A stretch of 64,000 bases of DNA from Clostridium tertium. Lineage in GTDB: Bacteria > Bacillota > Clostridia > Clostridiales > Clostridiaceae. Each line of letters begins with the position of its first letter. Positions within the stretch are counted from its first letter, which is position 1. This document shows positions 24,227 through 33,981 of the stretch, one piece after another. The position numbers and the translations under genes were made by a program. The notes below the pieces were generated by a model. It searched no databases and was not told where the DNA came from. It saw only the letters and a program-made list of their open reading frames with translations. The DNA is taken from assembly GCF_017873245.1 (NCBI RefSeq), contig NZ_JAGGJY010000001.1, forward strand, positions 62,001 to 126,000, read 5' to 3'.

Positions 24227-25963
24227 ATGATTAGGGAAATGAGTTATAACAAGGATGTTGGTTCCCTTAATAATAAAGATTTGAATAATCATAAAGACAG
24301 GCAAAAAGAGTTTTTATTAAATTCAAAGGAATCTTTTATTAAGTCTATTAAAGGACTATTTATTTCTGTAAATAAAGAGGAAGATTTAATAATGCTTTAT
24401 GGGAACAATAAAGAAATTACAGGATACAAAGAAGATTTTATTATAATGACTTTTGATAAGTTTAGAAGCTACTTTCGCCAGGATTGTTTTGATATATTAA
24501 ATGATGGTATAAAAAATAATTTAGAAGAAATTGAAGTTAAGATAACTAATATTTTAGGGGTAGATATATGGATTAGCGTTAAAGGTCAGGCAAGAAAGAG
24601 TAATAAAGGCGAGTTTTTAGGCTTTGAAGGATATGTTCATAATATAACAAAAGAAAAAGAAGCACATTTAAAGTTAGAGTATATTAGTTATTATGATGAA
24701 TTAACTGGATTAAATAATAGAAAGCAATTTAAAAATATTATAGAAAAAGAACTGGAGAAGCATATTGCTTCAGAATCTAGAGGAGCATTAATAATAATAG
24801 ATATAGATAATTTTAAATTTATAAACGATTCTTATGGACATAAATGTGGAGATATACTTTTAGAGAAGTTTTCAGAAGACTTAAAGAAAATATTTAATGA
24901 TGATCAATTATTATGTAGATTTGGTGGAGATGAATTCTTAATATTTATTTCATCTATAAGTTATTTAAATGAAATAAATACTACGGTAAGAAAGATTATG
25001 GACATATTAAAAAATCCATATGATATAAATGGTCATAAAATTTATTCTTCAACAAGTATAGGAGTATCAGTTTTTCCAGATGATGGTGAGGATTTTGAAG
25101 TACTCCTTAAAAATGCTGATGCTGCAATGTATATAGCAAAGAGTAATGGTAAAAATCAGTGGCAAATGTTTAATAATAATATATCGAGAGAGATAAATAG
25201 AATTTATTCAATTCAAAGAGGGCTTAGAACTGCATTAGATAATGATGAAATGTTTGTTGTATTTCAGCCTAAAGTGAGGCTTACTGATGATGAAGTAAAT
25301 GGATTTGAGGCATTACTTAGATGGAAAAGTAATGAAATAGGTTTTGTTAGTCCTGGGGAATTTATTCCAGTAGCTGAAAATACTAGGCTTATAATACCAA
25401 TAGGCAAATTTGTATTAAGAGAGGTTTTTGCGAAGGTAAAATATTTATTATCAGAAGGCTATGATAATTTTAAAATAGCAGTTAATTTATCTGAAATACA
25501 ATTGAGAGATGGTAATTTATTAGAATACTTTAATTCTTTGATAGAGGAGTTTAATGTCTCCCCTAAGTACATAGAAGTAGAAATAACTGAAAGTATGATA
25601 ATGAAATCAGTAGATAAAAACATAGAATGTTTGCTACAAATAAAAGAACTGGGAGCATCTATTGCTTTAGATGATTTTGGAACTGGATATTCTTCTTTAA
25701 ATCATTTAACTAAGCTACCAATAGATGTTTTAAAAATTGATAGAAGTTTTGTTATTGATATGGCTGAAAATGACAAAAGCAGGTACATAGTAGAAAATAT
25801 TATTCAATTATCACATAAACTTGGCATGACAGTTGTTGCTGAAGGAGTCGAAGAAAAAGAGCAAGTAGATTATTTAAGAAGTATAGAATGCGATACAGTA
25901 CAAGGTTTTTATTATAGTAAACCTGAGTATTTTGAAAATATAATAAGTATGCTAAGTAAATAA
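24227..25963 (+). CDS. PAS-GGDEF-EAL cyclic-di-GMP protein
   Basis: A 578-residue cytoplasmic protein: a PAS-like sensor (about 45-150), a GGDEF domain with intact FGGDEFLIF (around 236-244), and an EAL domain with EALLRW, ITES, DDFGTGYSS, KIDRSF and AEGVE motifs all present. Both cyclase and phosphodiesterase activity are possible; no RxxD inhibitory site precedes GGDEF, so product inhibition is unlikely. The ATG at 24227 is chosen because AGAAGGA lies eight bases upstream; a TTG 18 bases earlier overlaps that site. It lacks membrane segments, unlike the related protein at 30966. Confidence 0.88.
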   Translation: MIREMSYNKDVGSLNNKDLNNHKDRQKEFLLNSKESFIKSIKGLFISVNKEEDLIMLYGNNKEITGYKEDFIIMTFDKFRSYFRQDCFDILNDGIKNNLEEIEVKITNILGVDIWISVKGQARKSNKGEFLGFEGYVHNITKEKEAHLKLEYISYYDELTGLNNRKQFKNIIEKELEKHIASESRGALIIIDIDNFKFINDSYGHKCGDILLEKFSEDLKKIFNDDQLLCRFGGDEFLIFISSISYLNEINTTVRKIMDILKNPYDINGHKIYSSTSIGVSVFPDDGEDFEVLLKNADAAMYIAKSNGKNQWQMFNNNISREINRIYSIQRGLRTALDNDEMFVVFQPKVRLTDDEVNGFEALLRWKSNEIGFVSPGEFIPVAENTRLIIPIGKFVLREVFAKVKYLLSEGYDNFKIAVNLSEIQLRDGNLLEYFNSLIEEFNVSPKYIEVEITESMIMKSVDKNIECLLQIKELGASIALDDFGTGYSSLNHLTKLPIDVLKIDRSFVIDMAENDKSRYIVENIIQLSHKLGMTVVAEGVEEKEQVDYLRSIECDTVQGFYYSKPEYFENIISMLSK

Positions 25964-25983
25964 GGATTACCTAGGTAATCCTT
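25962..25983 (+). terminator. Terminator after the PAS-GGDEF-EAL gene
   Basis: AAGGATTAC-CTAG-GTAATCCTT is a perfect 9-bp stem with a 4-nt loop starting at the stop codon, followed by TAAATTTTG. Confidence 0.75.
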
Positions 25984-26102
25984 TAAATTTTGTTAAAAAT
26001 ATAAAATATTAAAAAAACAAAGAAATAAATTTAAGTATATTGAAAAAATATATTACTAAATATATAATTTGAAGATAATAATATCATCAGAAGGAGGTAC
26101 AT

Positions 26103-27479
26103 ATGAAAAAATCAGTGGATTTAGTTTCAGGAAATATATTTAATTCATTACTAAAATTGTCTATTCCTATTTTAGGGACATCTTTCATACAAATGGCTTA
26201 TAATATGATAGATATGATGTGGGTAGGAAGGATAGGTAGTGAATCAGTTGCAGCAGTAGGAACAGCAGGTTTTTTTACTTGGTTTGGAAGTGCACTTGTA
26301 TTTATATCTAAAATAGGAGCCGAAATAGGAGTTTCTCAGGCCATAGGAAAGAAAGATGTTAAGGAAAGAAATAAATTTATATATAATAGTTTATTTATTA
26401 ATATAGTAATAGCAATATTATATACAATTATTTTAATAATTTTTAGAAATCAATTAATAGGATTCTTTAATTTAGGTGATGAAAATATAATAAAAATGTC
26501 TATAGACTATTTAATTGTAGTATCATTTGGAATGATATTTAGCTTTTTAAATCCATTATTTACAGGTATTTTTAATGCTTCTGGTAGTAGTAAAATTCCT
26601 TTTTTAATAAATACTATTGGATTAGCTTTTAACATAATATTTGATCCAATATTGATATTTGGACTTTTTGGGTTCCCAAAGCTTGGAGTAATTGGAGCAG
26701 CTCTAGCAACTATTAGTGCACAAGCTGTTGTAACTATTATATTTATAATATCATTTGTGAAAAATGGATATAGCTTAAGTTTAAAAAATAAAAAGTATTT
26801 AGATAAAATTTATATTTATAGAATATGTAAGCTGGGGATTCCAACGGCACTTCAAAATTGTATGTTTTCAGTTTTTGCTATGATAATTGGAAGAGTAATT
26901 GCATCTTGGGGACCAGTAGCAATTGCAGTTCAAAAGGTTGGTTCACAAATAGAGGCTATATCATGGATGACGGCAGAAGGTTTTGCAGCAGCTTTAACAG
27001 CTTTTGTGGGACAAAATTATGGAGCCAATAGATGGGATAGAATTTTAAAGGGATATAAAGCAACTATGATTATGGCAATTTTAGTGGGTATTTTTTCTAC
27101 AATATTGTTAGTTTTTGCAGGAGAGAGAGTTTTTTCAATATTTATACCTGAAGCTGAAGCTATCTCACAAGGTGCAATATATCTTAAAATATTAGGGTAT
27201 TCCCAATTATTTATGTGTATAGAAATTACAACAGCAGGAGCATTTTCAGGGCTTGGGAATACGGTTACGCCATCATGGGTTAGTATATTATTTACTGGAC
27301 TTAGAGTACCTCTATCTATTTTATTAAGCAGAATGTCTTCACTTGGAATAAATGGAGTTTGGTGGAGTATAAGTGGTACAAGCATCATTAAGGGAATATT
27401 ATTATTATTATTATTTATTTTTATGATAATAGTGCCAAATAGAAAAAAACTTCTTGAAGTTATTGACAATTATGAATAA
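26103..27479 (+). CDS. MATE family efflux transporter
   Basis: A 458-residue membrane protein with twelve predicted helices in two MatE repeats; the first starts LLKLSIPILGTSFIQMAYNMIDMMWVGRIG, the second ICKLGIPTALQNCMFSVFAMIIGRVIASWG. The family exports cationic drugs or metabolites using a sodium or proton gradient. Substrate cannot be read from the sequence. AGAAGGAGGT precedes the ATG. There is no terminator before the T-box leader downstream, so read-through into that leader is possible. Confidence 0.88.
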   Translation: MKKSVDLVSGNIFNSLLKLSIPILGTSFIQMAYNMIDMMWVGRIGSESVAAVGTAGFFTWFGSALVFISKIGAEIGVSQAIGKKDVKERNKFIYNSLFINIVIAILYTIILIIFRNQLIGFFNLGDENIIKMSIDYLIVVSFGMIFSFLNPLFTGIFNASGSSKIPFLINTIGLAFNIIFDPILIFGLFGFPKLGVIGAALATISAQAVVTIIFIISFVKNGYSLSLKNKKYLDKIYIYRICKLGIPTALQNCMFSVFAMIIGRVIASWGPVAIAVQKVGSQIEAISWMTAEGFAAALTAFVGQNYGANRWDRILKGYKATMIMAILVGIFSTILLVFAGERVFSIFIPEAEAISQGAIYLKILGYSQLFMCIEITTAGAFSGLGNTVTPSWVSILFTGLRVPLSILLSRMSSLGINGVWWSISGTSIIKGILLLLLFIFMIIVPNRKKLLEVIDNYE

Positions 27480-27522
27480 ATAGCATAATATATTAGTAAA
27501 TTAATTATTAGAATAATCCTTT

Positions 27523-27765
27523 GATGAGGGAGAGTAGCTATTATGTAAGGTTTCAGAGAGCCGAAGATGGTGTGATTTCGGTACTAAAGCAAATAGTGAA
27601 TGGGCCTCTGAGGAGTGATACGAAATTTTATTAAAGTAGTTGATCCGTAAGTCCCACGATATAGGGAATAGGGTATGTTAGTACCTGATAAGAGAGGCTT
27701 TTAAAGCAATTTAGGTGGCAACGCGGATAATATCGTCCTATACATTTTGTATAGGACGTTTTTTT
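27523..27765 (+). ncRNA. T-box riboswitch with Trp (TGG) specifier
   Basis: GATGAGGG with the S-turn AGTA (27533-27536) opens Stem I; the AG bulge region CAGAGAG and GATGGTG apical motif follow, then GAA directly before TGG (27601-27603), the tryptophan codon in the specifier position, closed by CCTC pairing with GAGG. The T-box TGGCAACGCGG is at 27716-27726; its variable base C matches the G73 discriminator usual for bacterial tRNA-Trp. The terminator CGTCCTATAC/GTATAGGACG (27734-27758) is followed by seven T. It controls trpP. Confidence 0.9.
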
Positions 27766-27871
27766 ATTTTTTTAAATTAAAATAAAGGTTAAAGGAGCTG
27801 GTAATTATGTTGTGAACTAGAGGAGATAAATTAGATTGAAGTAAATTAATTTATAAAAGGAGATTTCGAAT

Positions 27872-28402
27872 ATGAATAGAAATATGAATGTAAAAAAAAT
27901 GATACTAAATGCAATATTGATAGCTATTGGAGCTCTATTACATCAAATAACACCAGCTTTAGGTTTACCTATGCAACCAGATTTTGCACTTGCAATGCTA
28001 TTTATAATTATAGTAATAAATAATGATTATAAAACAACTTTGATATCAAGTATTATAATAGGGATATTAACTGCACTTACTACAAAATTTCCAGGTGGAC
28101 AACTACCTAATATTATAGATAAAGTTGTAACAGCAAATGTAATATATTTTATATTTAAGTTAATAGGAAATAGAATGAATAATAATATAAAGATTATAAT
28201 AGCTTTAAGTTTAGGAACTATATTAAGTGGATTTGTATTTTTAGGATCTGCAAGTCTATTAGTAGGTTTACCAGGTTCCTTAGTAAGTTTAATTAGTATC
28301 GTTGTTATACCTGCTGCAATAATGAATATATTCTTAGGTATGATATTATATAAAGCTATTGTAATAGCTTTAAAAGCTACTGGGGTACTAATAAGAAAAT
28401 AA
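27872..28402 (+). CDS. trpP: Tryptophan transporter TrpP
   Basis: A 176-residue membrane protein with about five helices of the TrpP family (B. subtilis TrpP/YhaG). KMILNAILIAIGALLHQITPALGLPMQPDFALAMLF and the FPGGQLPNIIDK loop are characteristic. It imports tryptophan, and the Trp-specific T-box upstream provides independent support: transcription continues only when uncharged tRNA-Trp accumulates. The start ATG lies behind AAAGGAG; a second ATG four codons in is possible. Confidence 0.92.
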   Translation: MNRNMNVKKMILNAILIAIGALLHQITPALGLPMQPDFALAMLFIIIVINNDYKTTLISSIIIGILTALTTKFPGGQLPNIIDKVVTANVIYFIFKLIGNRMNNNIKIIIALSLGTILSGFVFLGSASLLVGLPGSLVSLISIVVIPAAIMNIFLGMILYKAIVIALKATGVLIRK

Positions 28403-28430
28403 ATTACATTGATAATTAAAAACTTTTAAT

Positions 28431-28454
28431 AGGAGCTGTATTGAAACAGCTCCT
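28431..28454. terminator. Bidirectional terminator
   Basis: AGGAGCTGT and ACAGCTCCT form a perfect 9-bp stem with a 6-nt loop between the convergent trpP and deacetylase genes; T/A-rich tracts lie on both sides. Confidence 0.85.
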
Positions 28455-28459
28455 AAAAA

Positions 28460-29206
28460 TTATTTTTTAGATACTTTATACAACTCTGGAGTAGTTTCAT
28501 CAATAGCTTTAAAAGTATATCCCTTATCTTTATAATATTTAATTATGGAAGGTAAAGCTTTAGCTGAATTTTTATTTATATATGTACAGTGCATTAAAAT
28601 CACAACAGTATCCTTATCCTCACTTTTACATGCTTTCTTTGCTATGTTTTCAGGAGCTAAATTATGATTTGCACCATCACCACTATCAGTATTCCAGTCG
28701 TATATTTTAAAATTATTTTCATGTAATGTATCTACTAATTTTTGTGTTAATTTGTAAGATTGATTATTACAGCCAAATGGAAATCTTAAAATATTATATT
28801 TTTCTCCTGTAACTTCATACAATGTTTCTTGATCTTGTAGCATCTCTTTTAAAAAGCCTTCATCTCCGCAATATAGTTTTCCTCTATTATGAGAAAAGCT
28901 ATGAAGTCCAATACTATGTCCTTCATTTTTCATTCTTAAGATAGTATTTTCTTGTCCTTTGATTTGACAGCCTATAACAAAAAAAGTAGCTGGAACATTT
29001 TCAGCTTTTAGTGTATCTAAAACTTGAAGTGTAACTTTTCCACCAGGACCATCATCAAAAGTAAGATAGACTACCTTTTCCTGTTCACTATCTTTAGATG
29101 AATCTTCAGTATTTTTTATGGCTTGGGCATTAGTTATAAAAGAGAAAGATAATATCAATGCCATAGAAAGTGTAGTTAACGTCTTTCTAAAATTTTTAAA
29201 TTTCAT
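28460..29206 (-). CDS. Secreted polysaccharide deacetylase (CE4)
   Basis: A 248-residue exported enzyme with a Sec signal peptide (1-29, LSMALILSFSFITNAQA). The NodB domain has TFDDGP (metal and base Asp), HSFSHN with both metal-binding histidines, RFPFG, YDWNTDSGD and the final LMHCTY segment, so all CE4 motifs are intact. It probably removes acetyl groups from peptidoglycan, as PdaA-type enzymes do during spore cortex formation or vegetative growth. It is monocistronic with GGAGGA before the ATG. Confidence 0.88.
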   Translation of the reverse strand: MKFKNFRKTLTTLSMALILSFSFITNAQAIKNTEDSSKDSEQEKVVYLTFDDGPGGKVTLQVLDTLKAENVPATFFVIGCQIKGQENTILRMKNEGHSIGLHSFSHNRGKLYCGDEGFLKEMLQDQETLYEVTGEKYNILRFPFGCNNQSYKLTQKLVDTLHENNFKIYDWNTDSGDGANHNLAPENIAKKACKSEDKDTVVILMHCTYINKNSAKALPSIIKYYKDKGYTFKAIDETTPELYKVSKK

Positions 29207-29358
29207 ATTAAGTATCCTCCTAAAGATTATTATGCTAGTACTAGTATTCCCAAGAATTCGAAGAATACAATGTTTATTATATGGAAATTAAAATTTATAT
29301 TGAAATAATAATAAATAGGTGATATAATTTTAGAAAAAGAAAATTTATTCTTTAAATT

Positions 29359-29438
29359 AGTCCAGAGAGACTCAAAAGAAGTAAAATTATTGTGGGATTA
29401 TTATGACTTCTCTGGAAATTTGTAGAGAAGTTTTTTTT
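29359..29438 (+). promoter_or_regulatory. PyrR attenuator (element 1) of the uracil permease leader
   Basis: AGTCCAGAGAGACT (29359-29372) matches the PyrR-binding loop known from Bacillus pyr leaders. It is followed by a terminator, ACTTCTCT/AGAGAAGT (29406-29431) with eight T. With PyrR and UMP bound, the anti-antiterminator would form and transcription would stop. Confidence 0.85.
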
Positions 29439-29461
29439 ATGCAAAAATACCTTTTAAAATT

Positions 29462-29503
29462 AGTCCAGAGAGGCTAGAAAAGGAGAAATATGAATTTCTC
29501 CTT
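29462..29503 (+). promoter_or_regulatory. Second PyrR-binding loop with hairpin before the permease start
   Basis: AGTCCAGAGAGGCT (29462-29475) is an even closer match to the PyrR consensus. Right after it AAGGAGAAAT pairs perfectly with ATTTCTCCTT (29480-29503, 4-nt loop). There is no T-run, so this is not an intrinsic terminator; the AAGGAG in the left arm and the true ribosome binding site 10-15 bases downstream suggest control of translation. That mechanism is inferred. Confidence 0.7.
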
Positions 29504-29529
29504 ATTAATAAAAATAGGGAGGTCATTAA

Positions 29530-30807
29530 ATGGCACAATATGTAGAGACAAAAGAAATAAACACCTTAAGTAATGTTAAGAAAGGTTTAATAAAAAGTGT
29601 TTTAGGTCTTCAACATTTAATAGCAATGTTTGGAGCAACAGTTTTAGTACCCATAATAACAGGATTGGATCCATCAGTTGCTTTATTTTCAGCTGGAATA
29701 GGAACTCTTATATTTCATCTATGCACTAAAGGCAAAGTGCCTGTATTCTTAGGATCATCCTTTGCATTTATTCCAGTAATTGGTGCAGTTGCAACTCAAT
29801 ATGGAGATTTAAGATATGCACAAGGTGGAATGTTTGTAGCAGGGTTAGTTTATGTTGTGGTTTCATTTATAATAAAAAAGATAGGAGTATCTAAAATAAG
29901 AAGTATTTTACCAGCACAAGTTGTTGGACCAATGATAATAGTTATAGGTGTAAATCTTATACCAACAGCTTTAGATATGGCTGGAGTAAATTCATTTATA
30001 GCTGGCGAAGCAGGTTCAGGCAAAGCATTAATAATAGCTATAATAACATTAGGATTGGCTTTAAGCATAAAAAGATTTACAAAAGGATTTATATCACAAC
30101 TAGCAATAATAATTGCAGTCATAGTTGGATATACACTAAGTTTAGTATTAGGACAAGTTGATGTAACTGCAATTCAAAATGCAAGTTTTATAGCAATTCC
30201 AAAGTTTACTTTACCCAAGTTTGATGCAGGAGCAATAATGATAGTAGTTCCAGTTATATTAGCTGTATTTATGGAACATATAGGAGATATAACGACTAAT
30301 GGTACTATTGTAGGAAAGAATTTTATTGAAGATCCAGGTTTAAATAGAACTTTGCTTGGAGATGGACTTGCTACTATGACAGCATCACTTATAGGTGGAC
30401 CTGCAAATACTACGTATGGAGAAAATACAGGCGTATTAGCAATAACTAAAAATTACGATCCATCAATATTAAGATTAACAGCAGTTTTTGCAATAATTTT
30501 AAGTTTTATAGATAAGTTTGGAGCGGCAATTCGAACAATACCTTCATCAGTTATGGGGGGAATAAGCATAATGTTATTTTCGATGATAGCTTTAGTTGGA
30601 GTAAATACAATTAAGAATGAAGGCGTAAAGTTTAATATAAAGAATATTATAGTTATGATAACAATTATATTTATAGGATTATCAGGATTATTTATGCCAA
30701 AGGCTATAGGAATAAGTATAACTGAAACTGTAAGTATATCTGGGTTAAGTTTATCAGCACTTGTAGGTGTTACATTAAATATAGTATTAACAAAGATATT
30801 TAAATAA
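29530..30807 (+). CDS. uraA: Uracil permease (UraA/PyrP type)
   Basis: A 425-residue nucleobase:cation symporter-2 family protein with about 14 helices. [35 protein letters not shown] and the [16 protein letters not shown] segment are typical, and substrate-site [13 protein letters not shown] plus [14 protein letters not shown] are conserved. It imports uracil with protons. Control by PyrR elements upstream agrees with a uracil rather than xanthine substrate. AGGGAGGT precedes the ATG, and a strong terminator follows. Confidence 0.93.
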   Translation: MAQYVETKEINTLSNVKKGLIKSVLGLQHLIAMFGATVLVPIITGLDPSVALFSAGIGTLIFHLCTKGKVPVFLGSSFAFIPVIGAVATQYGDLRYAQGGMFVAGLVYVVVSFIIKKIGVSKIRSILPAQVVGPMIIVIGVNLIPTALDMAGVNSFIAGEAGSGKALIIAIITLGLALSIKRFTKGFISQLAIIIAVIVGYTLSLVLGQVDVTAIQNASFIAIPKFTLPKFDAGAIMIVVPVILAVFMEHIGDITTNGTIVGKNFIEDPGLNRTLLGDGLATMTASLIGGPANTTYGENTGVLAITKNYDPSILRLTAVFAIILSFIDKFGAAIRTIPSSVMGGISIMLFSMIALVGVNTIKNEGVKFNIKNIIVMITIIFIGLSGLFMPKAIGISITETVSISGLSLSALVGVTLNIVLTKIFK

Positions 30808-30823
30808 ATAATAAAAGATTAAA

Positions 30824-30867
30824 ATAGGCGAATGTAAGCTGATATATTTACATTCGTCTATTTTTTT
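30824..30867 (+). terminator. Terminator after uraA
   Basis: AATAGGCGAATGTAA pairs with TTACATTCGTCTATT (one G-U), followed by a run of T. Confidence 0.85.
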
Positions 30868-30965
30868 AATTTTATCAAGTTAAAATTATGTTAATATGTG
30901 GAAAAATATGATAAAATATATAATTGTTAGAATATAATTTTAAGGAAAAGGTACTGGTGATAATC

Positions 30966-33197
30966 GTGAAAAAAAGAAAAAATAATTTTATTTTCATATT
31001 TGCTAGTTTATGTTTAATTATATTAATAGTTAAAAGTAATTTTGACAATGTAACTTCATTATTATCTATCATGTTATTTATTATTTTATTGTTGATGATT
31101 AGATTGTTTTATATAAATAAAAAATATGAAAAGCTATATAAATTAGCAGAATCAAGCAAGAGAAGATATAGAATGGCTATAGATGCATTGGAAGGTGCAA
31201 TTTGGGAATGGAATAGTGAAAATAATAAATTGTATATGTCTAAAAAGATAAAAGATATTTTAAAAATTAATAAGGATATAGAGAGTTTTGATGAATGGTT
31301 TTCATTTATTGTTGAAGATGAAAGAGAAGATATAAAAATTTTCATTGAAAACATTATACATAATAGAATATTAGATAACTTTATTTTAGAATCATCCATA
31401 GTAGATTTTTCAGGAGAAAAACTATTACTTAAAGTGCAAGGAAATGGGAAGGTAAGAAATAATGTTTTTTATTTATCTGGACTTATTGTAGATATAACTG
31501 AAAGAAAAAGAGTAGAAAATATGAATAAGGTTATAGAAAATAAGAATAGACTAGCTGTAGAGGGATCTAAGGACATTGCATTTTGGTGGAATGTTAATCA
31601 AAATATTATATCAATTGATTATAGTATTAGAGAATATTTAGAAATTAAAGGAGAAGGAGATGTATTAATTTCAGATAAAAGTTGGAAAAAGTTTATATTA
31701 GAAGATGATATTGATTTATATAATAAGAAAATAAATAAGGTTTTAAATTCAAAAAAGGATGAGTTTTATTCTATAGATTATAGAATATTAAGTAAGGATA
31801 ATAAAGTTGTATGGCTTCAAAGTAAAGGGAAAAAAACATTAGAGAAAAATGGGGATTTATTTATTCATGGAGCTTTTTCAGATATAACAGATAGAAAGGA
31901 AAAAGAAATTGAAATTAATTATTTGAGCTTCAATGATGAAGTTACAAGGATTCCAAATAGAAGGTTTTTTGTGAGAGAGGTTACAAATCATATAAATAAT
32001 TATCCTAATGAAAAAATAGCATTTATTTTTATAGATTTAGATAATTTCAAATATGTTAATGATACATATGGGCATGATGCTGGAGATTTACTTTTAATTG
32101 AATTTGCAAAAATTATAAAAAATATGAAAATAAAAGATTCTCTTTTTGCTAGATATGGCGGAGATGAATTTATAATAGTTCAATATAATATACAAGAAAA
32201 AAATCAAATTAAGTATATTTTAGATAATATAATAAAGAAATTAAGTAATCCAATAATAATAAATGATAAAGAAATTTTTTGTACATTAAGTATAGGAGTT
32301 AGTGTTTATCCAATAGATGGAGGGGATATGCCAATTCTCTTAAAAAGAGCAGATATGGCTATGTATCTTGCAAAAATTAATGGAAAAAATAGATATGAAT
32401 TTTTTGACATAAAAATATTAGAAATTCTAAATAGAGAATTTGATATAGAAAAAGGGTTAAGAGTTGCTGTTGACAAAAGTGAAATAAAAATGCTATATCA
32501 GCCTAAGATTAAAGTAGATACAGAAGAGGTTATAGGTTTCGAGTCTCTTGTAAGGTGGAATAGTAAGTCGTTAGGAATAGTATCACCTAGTGAATTTATA
32601 CCAATAGCGGAAAGTTCAGGTCTTATAATACCTATAGGAAAATACATAATAAATGAAAGTTTTAGAAGGTGTAAGGAATTAACATTAAAAAATAATAAGA
32701 AGTTTAAAATGGCGATTAATTTGTCTGAGGTGCAAATTAGAGATGAAGATATAGTTTCATTTATATCTGAATCATTAAAGCTCTATGATTTGAGTGCTGA
32801 ATATATAGAGTTTGAAATTACAGAAAGTATAATAATGAAATCAGCAGAAAAAAATATAAGTACATTAGAGAAGTTAAAAAAGCTAGGAGTTTCATTAGCG
32901 TTAGATGATTTTGGAACTGGATATTCATCATTAAGTTATTTAAGAACTTTGCCTATAGATGTATTAAAGATAGATAAAAGTTTTATAGATGGAATAGTTA
33001 TAGAAGAAAAAAGTGAGTATATAATAAATAGTATTGTTGAACTTTCACACTACTTAAGTCTATTAGTAGTTGCAGAAGGAGTTGAAACTAAAGAACAACT
33101 TGATTTTTTAAAGAAAATTAGTTGTGATGTTATTCAAGGATATTATTTTAGTAGACCTGTCGAGTTTGATGAAGCTATTAGAATGATTTCAACTTAA
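30966..33197 (+). CDS. Membrane-bound PAS-GGDEF-EAL cyclic-di-GMP protein
   Basis: A 743-residue protein from a GTG start: two adjacent N-terminal membrane helices (about 6-22 and 33-50), two PAS domains (about 65-185 and 200-320, the first with AIDALEGAIWEWNSENNKLYMS), then GGDEF (YGGDEFIIV near 402) and EAL (ESLVRW, ITES, DDFGTGYSS, KIDKSF, AEGVE). All key residues are present. Its catalytic half is clearly related to the protein at 24227, so the pair may be products of one duplication with different inputs. The GTG is chosen over an earlier frame opening because GGTGA sits just upstream. Confidence 0.87.
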   Translation: MKKRKNNFIFIFASLCLIILIVKSNFDNVTSLLSIMLFIILLLMIRLFYINKKYEKLYKLAESSKRRYRMAIDALEGAIWEWNSENNKLYMSKKIKDILKINKDIESFDEWFSFIVEDEREDIKIFIENIIHNRILDNFILESSIVDFSGEKLLLKVQGNGKVRNNVFYLSGLIVDITERKRVENMNKVIENKNRLAVEGSKDIAFWWNVNQNIISIDYSIREYLEIKGEGDVLISDKSWKKFILEDDIDLYNKKINKVLNSKKDEFYSIDYRILSKDNKVVWLQSKGKKTLEKNGDLFIHGAFSDITDRKEKEIEINYLSFNDEVTRIPNRRFFVREVTNHINNYPNEKIAFIFIDLDNFKYVNDTYGHDAGDLLLIEFAKIIKNMKIKDSLFARYGGDEFIIVQYNIQEKNQIKYILDNIIKKLSNPIIINDKEIFCTLSIGVSVYPIDGGDMPILLKRADMAMYLAKINGKNRYEFFDIKILEILNREFDIEKGLRVAVDKSEIKMLYQPKIKVDTEEVIGFESLVRWNSKSLGIVSPSEFIPIAESSGLIIPIGKYIINESFRRCKELTLKNNKKFKMAINLSEVQIRDEDIVSFISESLKLYDLSAEYIEFEITESIIMKSAEKNISTLEKLKKLGVSLALDDFGTGYSSLSYLRTLPIDVLKIDKSFIDGIVIEEKSEYIINSIVELSHYLSLLVVAEGVETKEQLDFLKKISCDVIQGYYFSRPVEFDEAIRMIST

Positions 33198-33200
33198 GTA

Positions 33201-33222
33201 AAAAGTGTCTTTTGACACTTTT
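33201..33222 (+). terminator. Terminator after the membrane GGDEF-EAL gene
   Basis: AAAAGTGTC-TTTT-GACACTTTT with a following T-run. Confidence 0.9.
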
Positions 33223-33292
33223 TTTTATTATTTTATCACCAAAATCATAGGCAAAGCATATTATGTAACTATATTATGCTTTGGAGGTATAT

Positions 33293-33949
33293 ATGAAAAT
33301 AGTTATTGACGATCAATATCATAGTGACGAAAATAATAATAATGAAGATCAATATACTGTAGATGAAAATGGAAATTTGAATTTATTTATTCAAGTTGAT
33401 GGGGAAGTTAGCGAGGATAATTCTACAAGAACCATTAATAGAGACAACATATGTAATACTCAAGAAGAAATAATAGAAAGTGATTTTAGTGAGGAAAAAT
33501 GTGAAAACCCTTATGATAGACTATATTCAAATATAGAAGATAAATTAGAAGGTATCGCACAAGATAGCTCACAAGAACAATATAATTCACAGTATAGCTC
33601 AGAAAATAACTTTAATAGTTATAATGGAGTAGAGGAAAAAGGTAGAATTGAAATCATATCAAGATTAGCAAGTAGAGATGGAGTAGAACTTAAGGGAGCA
33701 AGGATAAACTTATATCTATTAAATGGTATATCTCCTAAATTGTATGATTCAAAATTTACTGATTCAAATGGAGAAGTAGTATTTGAAAATTTAGAAAATG
33801 GATGTTATAGGGTTATAGCAATAGTAGATAGAAGATTTTTTGAAAAGCCTTTATACTATACTTGGAATGAGGTTACTATAGATAAAAATAATAAATCAGC
33901 AAATATATGTGTAGTAAATAAAATAAAGTCAGCTTATTACAGAAGATAG
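33293..33949 (+). CDS. Protein with a single prealbumin-like (SpaA/Cna-B type) domain
   Basis: A 218-residue protein. The first half (1-115) is low complexity, acidic and rich in Asn, Ser, Gln and Glu, and looks disordered. The second half (about 118-215) resembles a SpaA/Cna-B prealbumin-like beta-sandwich: RIEIISRLASRDGVELKGARINLYLLNG, then FTDSNGEVVFENLENGCYRVIAIVD. Unlike usual members, it has no signal peptide, no LPXTG anchor and no repeat array, so it is probably intracellular or a spore component. Function unknown. GGAGGT precedes the ATG. Confidence 0.7.
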   Translation: MKIVIDDQYHSDENNNNEDQYTVDENGNLNLFIQVDGEVSEDNSTRTINRDNICNTQEEIIESDFSEEKCENPYDRLYSNIEDKLEGIAQDSSQEQYNSQYSSENNFNSYNGVEEKGRIEIISRLASRDGVELKGARINLYLLNGISPKLYDSKFTDSNGEVVFENLENGCYRVIAIVDRRFFEKPLYYTWNEVTIDKNNKSANICVVNKIKSAYYRR

Positions 33950-33981
33950 AATAGGAGAAAATATTTATACACTTATAAAAA

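Noticed and set aside
27807-27815. Two-codon leader frame ATG-TTG-TGA before trpP
   Set aside because: A GGAGC lies upstream, but the frame is too short to judge and the Trp T-box already explains regulation.
29490-29573. 27-codon frame with AAGGAG overlapping the uracil permease start
   Set aside because: Its ribosome binding site and ATG lie inside the perfect hairpin of PyrR element 2; it is probably a by-product of that structure and has no sign of coding constraint.
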